Source: Candidatus Gastranaerophilales bacterium (GTDB taxonomy: Bacteria; Cyanobacteriota; Vampirovibrionia; Gastranaerophilales; Gastranaerophilaceae). From it: DNA of 14,716 nucleotides. Shown piece by piece: positions 6,453-12,968 of the stretch. The stretch covers positions 11,242 through 25,957 of the forward strand of contig QAMI01000038.1 of the NCBI GenBank assembly GCA_003150395.1, read 5' to 3'. The translations under genes and the position numbers were made by a program. Under the pieces are notes generated by a model, which was not told the origin of the DNA, ran no database searches, and saw nothing but the letters and a program-made list of their open reading frames with translations. Numbering within the stretch: position 1 is the first letter of the stretch; the number at the start of each line of letters is the position of its first letter.

Positions 6453-6578
6453 GTGAATAAGTAAATAAGTGAATAAGTTCATTTCAGGATTCTGTTATTA
6501 CAGGATTTTGCTAATATTCATTTTGTATTGCACTTATTAACTTATTTACCTATTCACTTATTCACCTATTTACTTAAT
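6453..6578. repeat. Inverted array of 8-bp repeats between adk and map
   Basis: The left arm (6453-6480) reads GTGAATAA, GTAAATAA, GTGAATAA, GTTC on the + strand. The right arm (6531-6578) reads GTAAATAG, GTGAATAA, GTGAATAG, GTAAATAA, GTTAATAA on the minus strand. The arms can pair into a long AU-rich hairpin around a spacer of about 50 bp, which itself has a CAGGATTCTG/CAGGATTTTG near-repeat. The right arm runs into the adk stop codon. No coding sequence is present. It may be a small mobile repeat, an mRNA-stability hairpin, or a slippage-prone array. Confidence 0.75.
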
Positions 6579-7286
6579 TACATCCATCAACCTTTGCCAA
6601 ACTTCATCAATTGAGCCGTTTGCGTCGATTGTTTTTAAAACGCCTTTGTTTTTGTAATATTCAATCAATGGCGCTGTTTCGTGAAAATATGTATCAAATC
6701 TTGCCTGTGCGACTTCTCTTGTATCGTCTTTACGCTGAACAAGTTCTGTTCCGCATTTGTCACAAATCCCTTCTTTCTGCGGTGCCTTGAAGGCTAAGTT
6801 ATAAATTTCTCCGCAAACAGGGCAGGAACGGCGGTTTACAATTCTTTCAACAAGAACATCAGTATCAATGTCAAAATAAATCGCTCTGAAATCTACATCA
6901 ACATCTCTTTTGCTGTTTATTTCATCATTAATAACTTCAAGTTTATCAGCTTGTTCTACACTTCTTGGATAGCCGTCCAAAATATATCCGTCGCGGCAGT
7001 CATCTTGAGAAAGTCTGTTTTTTATAATTTTCGCAACCAAATCCAATGGCACAAGATTGCCTTTATCAATGAATGATTTTGCAATAACGCCGTCCGGGGT
7101 TTCATTTTTGATTTCAGCTCTCAGAAGCGAGCCTGTATCCACATGAGGAAAATTTAAATATTCTGCCAGCATTGTAGTCTGTGTTCCTTTTCCGCAAGCC
7201 GGAGGCCCTAGAAAAATAAATTCTTTTTTCATTGTTGTACTCTTTTCTAAATTTTTATTATGTTTTTTACTATCGGCAATGTTCAT
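6570..7286 (-). CDS. adk: Adenylate kinase
   Basis: This is a cytoplasmic kinase that interconverts ATP + AMP and 2 ADP. In the 238-aa form the P-loop GPPACGKGTQ is at about residues 27-36, the AMP-site LDGYPRS at about 103-109, and the LID carries four cysteines (CPVCG and CDKCG), the zinc-binding form common in Gram-positives and some other phyla. The start is uncertain. ATG at 7286 has AGGA 6 bp upstream and lies just after a strong promoter. ATG at 7232 gives the usual MKKEFIFLGPP beginning but has a weaker site; the extra 18 residues are polar and not typical of the family. The stop codon lies inside the octamer repeat array. Confidence 0.95.
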   Translation of the reverse strand: MNIADSKKHNKNLEKSTTMKKEFIFLGPPACGKGTQTTMLAEYLNFPHVDTGSLLRAEIKNETPDGVIAKSFIDKGNLVPLDLVAKIIKNRLSQDDCRDGYILDGYPRSVEQADKLEVINDEINSKRDVDVDFRAIYFDIDTDVLVERIVNRRSCPVCGEIYNLAFKAPQKEGICDKCGTELVQRKDDTREVAQARFDTYFHETAPLIEYYKNKGVLKTIDANGSIDEVWQRLMDVIK

Positions 7287-7303
7287 AATTTTTCCTCAAT
7301 TTC

Positions 7304-7332
7304 AGTATAAATACACAACAATTGTACATCAA
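7304..7332 (-). promoter_or_regulatory. Sigma-70-type promoter for adk
   Basis: On the minus strand TTGATG (7332-7327) and TATACT (7309-7304) are separated by exactly 17 bp. A start about 7 bases downstream would leave a very short leader that just includes the AGGA site before the ATG at 7286. It probably drives adk, map, the SMR gene and the DUF429-like gene. Confidence 0.68.
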
Positions 7333-7361
7333 GACATTATGGATTTCAATGTTTAATTTAT

Positions 7362-7388
7362 AAAAAAGCTCCGTTTCGGAGCTTTTTT
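7362..7388 (-). terminator. Rho-independent terminator after gyrB
   Basis: AAAAAAGCTCCG (7362-7373) pairs with CGGAGCTTTTTT (7377-7388) around a 3-base loop. Read on the minus strand, it starts 2 bp after the gyrB stop and ends in a U tract, separating gyrB from the adk promoter. The symmetry would allow it to work in both directions. Confidence 0.92.
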
Positions 7389-7390
7389 AG

Positions 7391-9934
7391 TTATGTATCA
7401 ATGTTAGTTGCATAAACCGCGTTGGATTCGATGAATTTCTTTCTCGGGTCAACCTTATCGCCCATAAGGATGTCGAACAACTGGTCGCAAAGCATCGCGT
7501 CTTCAATGTTTACCTTAAGCAGTGTTCTTGTTGCCGGATCCATTGTTGTTTCCCAAAGCTGCTGGGGCATCATTTCGCCTAACCCTTTGAAACGCTGGAT
7601 TGTCAATCCTTTTTGACCTCTGTCATCAATGATTTTCTGTAATTTATCAAACGATGTGATGTCATATTGTTCGGTGTCTGTTTCAAGGATAAGCTTTTCT
7701 TCTTCTTCAATCAGGAAATCACGGATTAACGGATATGAAGTGCGCAAACGTTTGAATTCGCTGCTCTTTATGATGCTTTGGTTAATAATCACGTGTTCTT
7801 CTTCATTAAGATTCAATTGAAGTGAATATTTTGAATTTTCCGGATTATATTTAACCGAAACTTTGTAGTTTTCTGCTTCTGCGATATTGTAATTTTTCGC
7901 ATGGTCTAAAAGATAATTATTCAAATATTCACAAATTTCGTTCATCTTTGCCTGATCGTCAAAGTCTTCGGGCTGAATATCTGCGCGGACCAAACCTCTC
8001 AAAACAACCGCTGGGAACATGTTCAAAATCGGGTTGTTGTAAGAATTGTAGAAAGTTGACATGTTTTTAATAAGTTCTAACAACTCATCACCGGTTTTCA
8101 CTTTTGATTTTGTTTTGTCAGAAAGGCTTAAACTCTTAATCCCGCGTTCTTTCAACATTTTGTCAAGCGCATGTTCGTTAAACAGGTATTCTGAAGTTTT
8201 TCCTGATGTTATTTTGTAAAGCGGCGGCTGTGCAATGTAAACGTAGCCGTTTTCGATTAACGGTTTTGCGTATCTGAAGAAGAATGTCAAAAGAAGTGTT
8301 CTAATGTGAGCGCCGTCAACATCCGCATCGGTCATGATGATAATTTTGTGATAACGGAGTTTTTCAAGATCGACTTCTTCTTCGTTTTTGCTGATATTTA
8401 TTCCGAAAGCCTGAACCATAGACTGGATTTCGTTGTTGCCGTAAATCTTGTCTAATCTTGCTTTTTCAACGTTCAAGATTTTGCCTCGCAAAGGCAGAAT
8501 TGCTTGGAACATTCTGTTTCTGCCCTGTTTTGCAGAACCGCCTGCAGAATCTCCCTCAACGATGTAGATTTCGCATTTTTCAGGTTCTCTGTTAGAGCAG
8601 TCGGCAAGCTTGCCGGGTAAAGTCGAATTTTCAAGAACTGTTTTACGTCTAGTAAGTTCTCTTGCCTTACGTGCAGCTTCGCGTGCGCGCTGCGCCTGAA
8701 GTGTTTTTTCCAAAATCATTTTGGCGATTTTTGGGTTGAATTCAAGCCATTCTTGCAATTTGTCGCGAACTGCATCTTGTACGGCTCCCATGGCTTCTTG
8801 TGAGCCGAGTTTTTCTTTTGTCTGCCCTTCAAATTCCGGGTTTGGAATTTTGACGGAAACGATTGCTGTCAAACCTTCACGAACGTCTTCGCCGGAGAGG
8901 TTTGCATCAGAATCTTTCAAAATATTATTTTTTCTTGCGTAATCATTTAAAACTCGAGTAATTGAGTTTCTGAAACCTGTTAAGTGGGTTCCGCCAGAGT
9001 GCGTGTTTATGTTGTTTGCAAAGGAAAGAACACTTTCGTTATAGGCGTCTGTATATTGCATTGCAACTTCAACCTGCATGTTGTCAACAACTTTGTCGAT
9101 ATAAATCGGTTTGTCGTGAAGAACGGTTTTATTTTTGTTCAAAAATTCAACGTAGCTTCCAATACCGCCGACGAAGTGGAATGTTTCAGTTTCGTCGGTG
9201 TGGGCGTTTGTGAAAATGATTTTCAATCCTTTGTTCAAAAATGCCATTTCACGAAGCCTGTTTGCGATTACGTCGCAGTCGATTTCAGTTGTTTCCGTGA
9301 AAATTTCAGGGTCAGGCCAGAAGGTTGTTTTTGTACCTGTTTTATCGGTTGCTTCACCTTTTTCAACCGGAGCAAGCGGTTCGCCTCTCATGTATTCCTG
9401 GCGCCAAACAAAACCTTGACGGGAAACTTCAACGCGGTATTTTTCTGAAAGTGCGTTTACAACTGACGCACCAACGCCGTGAAGACCGCCTGATACTTTG
9501 TAGCCGCCATCGCCGAACTTTCCGCCGGCGTGAAGGACTGTGTGAACGATTTCAAGGGCAGATTTACCTGTTTCAGGTTTTATATCGACAGGAATTCCAC
9601 GACCGTTGTCTTCTACTGTTACGCTGTTGTCTTTGTTTACTGTAACGTGGATGTCGGTACAAAAGCCTGCAAGAGATTCGTCAATTGAGTTATCAACGAT
9701 TTCATATATGCAGTGGTGAAGACCGCGTTGTGAAGTTGAGCCGATATACATACCGGGTCTCATTCTGACTGCTTCCAAACCTTCTAAAACACGAATATTA
9801 CTTGCATCATAAGACGCACTGGTTTTAGTTTCAATTGCCTCATTGTTGTCCGGAAGGTCAACTACCTCAATTTTTTCAGGCTGCTGAGCCATAGCGGCAG
9901 TTTTTTCTGTTACTTCCTGAATTCCATCTGACAT
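7391..9934 (-). CDS. gyrB: DNA gyrase subunit B
   Basis: This is the 847-aa ATPase subunit of gyrase, which introduces negative supercoils into DNA with GyrA. The GHKL ATPase domain has EIVDNSIDE (78-86), DNGRGIP (109-115) and GGLHGVGASVVNAL (149-162). The transducer domain follows. The TOPRIM domain has EGDSAGGSAKQGRNR (460-474), with Glu460 as the catalytic acid, and the TDADVDG metal site (535-541). QRFKGLGEM (780-788) and QLWETTMDP (792-800) form the tail. About 165 residues lie between the PPLYK segment (571) and QRFKGLGEM, an insert like that of E. coli and absent from the roughly 640-aa Gram-positive form. Residues 1-45 are an acidic, low-complexity extension. GGGGAG precedes the ATG. 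GyrB rather than ParE fits the QRFKGLGEM and TOPRIM context, but gyrA is not here. Confidence 0.96.
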   Translation of the reverse strand: MSDGIQEVTEKTAAMAQQPEKIEVVDLPDNNEAIETKTSASYDASNIRVLEGLEAVRMRPGMYIGSTSQRGLHHCIYEIVDNSIDESLAGFCTDIHVTVNKDNSVTVEDNGRGIPVDIKPETGKSALEIVHTVLHAGGKFGDGGYKVSGGLHGVGASVVNALSEKYRVEVSRQGFVWRQEYMRGEPLAPVEKGEATDKTGTKTTFWPDPEIFTETTEIDCDVIANRLREMAFLNKGLKIIFTNAHTDETETFHFVGGIGSYVEFLNKNKTVLHDKPIYIDKVVDNMQVEVAMQYTDAYNESVLSFANNINTHSGGTHLTGFRNSITRVLNDYARKNNILKDSDANLSGEDVREGLTAIVSVKIPNPEFEGQTKEKLGSQEAMGAVQDAVRDKLQEWLEFNPKIAKMILEKTLQAQRAREAARKARELTRRKTVLENSTLPGKLADCSNREPEKCEIYIVEGDSAGGSAKQGRNRMFQAILPLRGKILNVEKARLDKIYGNNEIQSMVQAFGINISKNEEEVDLEKLRYHKIIIMTDADVDGAHIRTLLLTFFFRYAKPLIENGYVYIAQPPLYKITSGKTSEYLFNEHALDKMLKERGIKSLSLSDKTKSKVKTGDELLELIKNMSTFYNSYNNPILNMFPAVVLRGLVRADIQPEDFDDQAKMNEICEYLNNYLLDHAKNYNIAEAENYKVSVKYNPENSKYSLQLNLNEEEHVIINQSIIKSSEFKRLRTSYPLIRDFLIEEEEKLILETDTEQYDITSFDKLQKIIDDRGQKGLTIQRFKGLGEMMPQQLWETTMDPATRTLLKVNIEDAMLCDQLFDILMGDKVDPRKKFIESNAVYATNIDT

Positions 9935-9975
9935 ATATATTTCTCCCCTTATATTAGTCTAATTCCCTTGATAAT

Positions 9976-10003
9976 ATTGTAACACAAACATTTTTAAAAA
10001 CAA
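9976..10003 (-). promoter_or_regulatory. Probable promoter for gyrB
   Basis: On the minus strand TTGTTT (10003-9998) and TACAAT (9981-9976) are 16 bp apart, about 40 bp before the gyrB start. The spacing and the AT-rich surroundings suit a housekeeping promoter, though the -35 box is only a partial match. Confidence 0.5.
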
Positions 10004-10032
10004 AATTATTTATCTTTTGTAACTTAAATTAC

Positions 10033-10061
10033 TTGCAGAAAATAAATAAAGGCTTTATAAT
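10033..10061 (+). promoter_or_regulatory. Strong sigma-70-type promoter for the 10091 prepilin
   Basis: TTGCAG (10033-10038) and a perfect TATAAT (10056-10061) are 17 bp apart. AAGGAG (10078-10083) and the ATG at 10091 follow at normal distances. Together they point to 10091 as the true start, even though the downstream frame is not in register with it. Confidence 0.75.
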
Positions 10062-10090
10062 GATAATGTACATTAATAAGGAGCTAAGGT

Positions 10091-10901
10091 ATGAAAAAGC
10101 AGACTATGATTGAAACTACGGGGGGGGGGGGCACCCGAAAATAAGCTCCTGTCAAGGTTTTGTGCTGTAGAAAACAATAAAGCCAGGGCTTTTAATAAAG
10201 CATTTACGCTGGCAGAGGTGTTGATAACCTTAGGTATAATTGGAATTGTCGCGGCTATGACTCTTCCGGCTTTAGTCGGCAAGTACCAGAAAAAAGTAAC
10301 GGTTGAAAGATTAAAAAAAGTATATACGGTACTTTCTCAAGCGGTGTTGATGTCTGTAAAAGACCATGAGGCAATTGAATACTGGAATTTTGAATTAAGT
10401 CCTCAAGAGTTTATGGATACTTATCTGAAGCCGTATTTTCAAAATATTGCCTCTGAAATAACCTCCTCTGATACAACTAGATATTCAAAGAAGTATGCTT
10501 TAGCATGTGGAACTACTTTTTACGGCTGGATGTTTAAACATCAAAATCCTGCTAATCATGATATTACAACTTTCTATGAGTTGGTGATTGATATCAATGG
10601 TGAACAAAAGCCTAATCTATCGGGAAAAGATATTTTTTATTATTATATTTTTCCAATAAAAAGTGCTTTCTTCAACGGAGGGCATGGAAATATCGCAGTA
10701 AATGTTCCGGGTCCCGGACTTTATCCGGATGGTTACGGGTATGATAGGGAACGTTTAAAGACTGACGGTTGGCGTGGATGCGATAAACGGCCTGGGGATG
10801 AAACTCCAAATGGCGGGATTAATAATAAAGATGCCGGAGCTTTTTGTACTGCTTTAATAATGTTGGATGGCTGGGAAATTGCAGATGATTACAAATGGTA
10901 A
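10091..10901 (+). CDS. Second prepilin-like protein, start out of frame across a 12-G tract
   Basis: The long open frame (10110-10901) encodes a type IV prepilin-like protein: AFTLAEVLITLGIIGIVAAM anchor helix, then a globular domain of about 210 residues with three cysteines (C133, C224, C246 counted from 10110), the DINGEQKPNLSGKDIF motif shared with the first prepilin, and a GAFCTALIMLDGWEIADDYKW end. The only well-placed start, ATG 10091, with promoter and ribosome-binding site, reads through the G tract into TAA at 10142-10144. Removing one G or adding two restores MKKQTMIETTGGGAPENK into the prepilin, giving a leader of about 35 residues with Ala rather than Gly before the Phe. A TTG at 10110 has no ribosome-binding site. 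Phase variation, a real null, or a sequencing error are all possible. Confidence 0.72.
10120..10131 (+). repeat. Homopolymeric run of 12 G in the prepilin leader
   Basis: Twelve consecutive G lie 29 bp after the ATG of the prepilin gene, in otherwise AT-rich DNA. Runs of this length slip readily during replication and are the classic basis of ON/OFF switching of surface proteins. Eleven or 14 G would put the downstream frame in register with the ATG at 10091; 12 does not. Confidence 0.9.
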
Positions 10902-11008
10902 TATGTGAGATTGTAAAAAATATAACCCGTAATATGTAGCTTAAGTGTTTAATTTTATTTTTAATAACTTCTGGTTAACTGTATTTGTAATTAATACAGG
11001 AGAAATTT

Positions 11009-11305
11009 ATGGGTAAAAATTTATTGAAATCTATTAAAAAAGTAATTGAAGACAATGGTACTGATAAAATAGTTATTTTCACTGATACCTTGAAAATTGA
11101 CGGCAGAGTTTTCCTTCCCGAAGGTAAATGCGAAGAATGCCATGATGATTTTATTGCGTTAGAAAATGCACTTGTCTGCCGTTTGGAGGATTACTGCACC
11201 TGTGATGATAATGACTGCGAATGCAATGATTATGTTTGTTTCCGCTATGACTGGCTGAATGTTTGTATTGAACATATCGCGGCATATAGTATTGTGCAGG
11301 AGTAA
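11009..11305 (+). CDS. Hypothetical Cys-rich small protein
   Basis: I do not recognise this 98-aa cytoplasmic protein. It has nine cysteines, arranged as CEEC (41-44), C57, and a dense block CTCDDNDCECNDYVC (63-77) followed by C86. That suggests a metal site or redox role. The pattern of short strands around it (DKIVIFTDTLKIDGRVFLP, FIALENALVCRL, NVCIEHIAAYSIV) resembles an Sm-like small barrel with the Cys block inserted in a loop, but this is a weak impression. GGAG 7 bp upstream supports the ATG. It is downstream of the second prepilin with a 107-bp gap and ends before a terminator. No signal peptide or membrane segment is seen. Confidence 0.72.
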   Translation: MGKNLLKSIKKVIEDNGTDKIVIFTDTLKIDGRVFLPEGKCEECHDDFIALENALVCRLEDYCTCDDNDCECNDYVCFRYDWLNVCIEHIAAYSIVQE

Positions 11306-11330
11306 TCTAAAAAAGACCGTCTAAAAGACT

Positions 11331-11365
11331 GAGGCCGTGAAAAATCACGGTCTCAATCCTTTTTA
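11331..11365. terminator. Terminator between the convergent 11009 and 11398 genes
   Basis: GAGGCCGTGA (11331-11340) pairs with TCACGGTCTC (11345-11354), with one G-T pair and an AAAA loop. A T run follows at 11360-11364 after a 5-base gap. It sits between two convergent genes; the gap before the T run makes it less than ideal on the + strand, and on the minus strand a TTTTTT lies further on at 11310-11316. Confidence 0.72.
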
Positions 11366-11397
11366 TAAATAAATGCAGAATATAAAATTTTATATCT

Positions 11398-12696
11398 TTA
11401 GTTTTGGTGAACCAATTCAGCTAAGGCATTCACAACGTCAACATCCCATTTTGTTCCGGCTTCTTCTTTCATAATTTCAAGTGCTTTTTCAGCGGGCATT
11501 GCTTTTCTGTAAGGTCTGTCAGACGTCATTGCCGAATATGCGTCAGCCACTGCAATAATTCTTGAACCGAACGGGATTGACTGACCTTTCAAACCTTCCG
11601 GAGCGCCGGAACCGTCGATGCGTTCTTTTTGGTAAGTTATGTAGGGTACAACTTCTGATAAGAAGTTTATATTCATCAAAAGGTTTACGCCGACATTTGA
11701 ATGGTTTTGGATCTTTTTGAAATCTTCGTCGGATAACTTGCCGTTTGTAGCAAAAATACTTTCAGGCAGCGTGATTTTGCCGATATTTTGTAAAAGTCCC
11801 GCGTAATATATCAAATCTGTTGTTTTTTCGTTTAAACCTAATTGTTTGCAGATTTTTCTTGCAAGATTTGCGGTATTTTGTGAGTGAGAGACTTTATAGC
11901 CGCCTTTTGTATCAACGGCATGCGCAAGGTTTTCCACAAAAACCTGCTGATAATCGCATAAATCACCGATTAAGGCCGTTAATTCAGCTCTCATATGCTG
12001 CAAATCCTGAATTGCAGAATTAGAATCTTCAATGAGTTTATTTGTTTCATCAATCTGGCTTTGCAGAGTTATTGAAGTCGCAAATAAGTTTGCGATGCTT
12101 TCAACAAGTTCTATAAACTCATCCTGCAAATTATCTGTTTTTAATTCAATTACACCTATGTTTTGAGAGGTACTGTGAATTGATATTGCAATTGAATTGT
12201 TATCTTGAATTGTGTCTTTAGTTAAATATGTTTTTGCAATAATGTTTTCTCCGTCGACATTGTAACCGGGAACTTGAAGTTCTGAGGAGGTTCCTGCAAG
12301 CACAAGCTGCATGTCGTATTCAGAAAGACCTTTAGTGAATTCTTTTGCAAGATAAATATTGCAGGTTTGTATATCAACCATTTGTGCAACTGATTTTGCA
12401 ATAGAAGTTATAATTGCATAATCTTCTTTTGTATCAAAATTGAGAACGCAAAGAGTATTGTTAAGCGAATATATAGAAATAAGTTCCGTCAACTGATTTT
12501 TGAGACGCGATTTTTTTTCATCTTGGGAGTGTTCTCCGATTTTTTCGGCTAAATCTTTGGAAATTAGATGCTCTGATAAAAAGTCTCCCAAATTTAGTGC
12601 AAATATTTCTTCCAGCGGGTCATTTTCCATCAAGAATTCGGATTGGCTGAAAAGTGAAACGCCGTTTTTATTTTCATCATTTTTCATTAAGCTCAT
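11398..12696 (-). CDS. GAF-like plus degenerate HD-GYP-domain protein
   Basis: A 432-aa cytoplasmic protein with no membrane segment. An N-terminal region of about 60 residues is followed by a GAF-like sensor domain (about 70-212), a helical linker likely to coil (about 212-260), and an HD-GYP-like domain (about 265-428). HD-GYP enzymes cleave cyclic di-GMP. H271, H332, E358 and D385 are kept, but the HD pair is Q303-N304 (GLLQNIGK), the HH pair is Q356-K357 (YQKERIDG), GYP is GAP (364-366), and DAYDAM is DAYSAM. With the metal ligands lost it is probably not an active phosphodiesterase; it may bind a ligand or partner. AGAGAAGG lies just before the ATG; a second ATG three codons later is possible. 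Confidence 0.88.
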   Translation of the reverse strand: MSLMKNDENKNGVSLFSQSEFLMENDPLEEIFALNLGDFLSEHLISKDLAEKIGEHSQDEKKSRLKNQLTELISIYSLNNTLCVLNFDTKEDYAIITSIAKSVAQMVDIQTCNIYLAKEFTKGLSEYDMQLVLAGTSSELQVPGYNVDGENIIAKTYLTKDTIQDNNSIAISIHSTSQNIGVIELKTDNLQDEFIELVESIANLFATSITLQSQIDETNKLIEDSNSAIQDLQHMRAELTALIGDLCDYQQVFVENLAHAVDTKGGYKVSHSQNTANLARKICKQLGLNEKTTDLIYYAGLLQNIGKITLPESIFATNGKLSDEDFKKIQNHSNVGVNLLMNINFLSEVVPYITYQKERIDGSGAPEGLKGQSIPFGSRIIAVADAYSAMTSDRPYRKAMPAEKALEIMKEEAGTKWDVDVVNALAELVHQN

Positions 12697-12739
12697 GCCT
12701 TCTCTACTTACTACCTTTTGTCATGTATTACGGCAAGGT

Positions 12740-12767
12740 ATGATAAAAACTTTAATGAATTTTACAA
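12740..12767 (-). promoter_or_regulatory. Possible promoter for the HD-GYP-like gene
   Basis: On the minus strand TTGTAA (12767-12762) and TATCAT (12745-12740) are 16 bp apart, giving a leader of about 35-40 nt before the ATG at 12696. Both boxes are partial matches. Confidence 0.38.
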
Positions 12768-12775
12768 AACTTCAT

Positions 12776-12805
12776 ACTTTAGTAGGGTAAAGATTATACT
12801 AAAGT
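12776..12805. repeat. Perfect 9-bp inverted repeat in the divergent gap
   Basis: ACTTTAGTA (12776-12784) and TACTAAAGT (12797-12805) are exact reverse complements separated by 12 bp. The element lies just upstream of the possible -35 box of the HD-GYP-like gene and about 60 bp before the -10 box of the rightward gene, so it could be an operator or activator site. It is unlikely to be a terminator. Confidence 0.4.
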
Positions 12806-12841
12806 TAGAAAAGTATGATTATTAAGAAATGTAAAAATGAG

Positions 12842-12870
12842 TTTTAATATGCCTGAAATTCAGTTATAAT
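12842..12870 (+). promoter_or_regulatory. Probable promoter for the large rightward gene
   Basis: A perfect TATAAT (12865-12870) stands 17 bp after TTTTAA (12842-12847), a weak -35 box. Transcription starting near 12877 would place the GTATG repeats at the very start of the mRNA. A weak -35 suggests a need for an activator. Confidence 0.45.
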
Positions 12871-12875
12871 CTGCT

Positions 12876-12900
12876 GTATGGTATGGTATGGTATGGTATG
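12876..12900 (+). repeat. Pentanucleotide tandem repeat, five GTATG units
   Basis: Five perfect copies of GTATG follow each other, beginning 5 bp after the TATAAT box and ending 68 bp before the start codon of the large rightward gene. A unit that is not a multiple of three in the transcribed leader can change copy number without touching the coding frame, so it could alter transcription start or leader structure. Confidence 0.85.
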
Positions 12901-12924
12901 TAGGCGTATTGTAAAGATTTTCAC

Positions 12925-12959
12925 TCCCTTTGTCGATATAAATATAGCAAGGAAAGGGA
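12925..12959 (+). promoter_or_regulatory. Leader hairpin covering the ribosome-binding site
   Basis: TCCCTTT (12925-12931) is complementary to AAAGGGA (12953-12959), which is the Shine-Dalgarno region (AAGGAAAGGG, 12949-12958) of the large gene, 10 bp before its ATG. Pairing with a 21-nt loop would hide the site. It may be a translational control point or simply a chance match in a purine-rich stretch. Confidence 0.38.
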
Positions 12960-12968
12960 TTTTAAGCT

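Noticed and set aside
6453..6578. CRISPR array or terminator in the adk-map spacer
   Set aside because: The repeats are only 8 bp with no unique spacers, there are no cas genes, and the hairpin is AU-rich without a GC stem and U tract.
8984..9448. 154-codon + frame antisense to gyrB
   Set aside because: It lies wholly inside gyrB on the other strand, with no promoter or ribosome-binding site; it reflects gyrB codon bias.
10110..10112. TTG as the real start of the second prepilin
   Set aside because: It has no ribosome-binding site at a suitable distance, while ATG 10091 has promoter and AAGGAG. A slipped G tract explains the data better, though a TTG start cannot be excluded.
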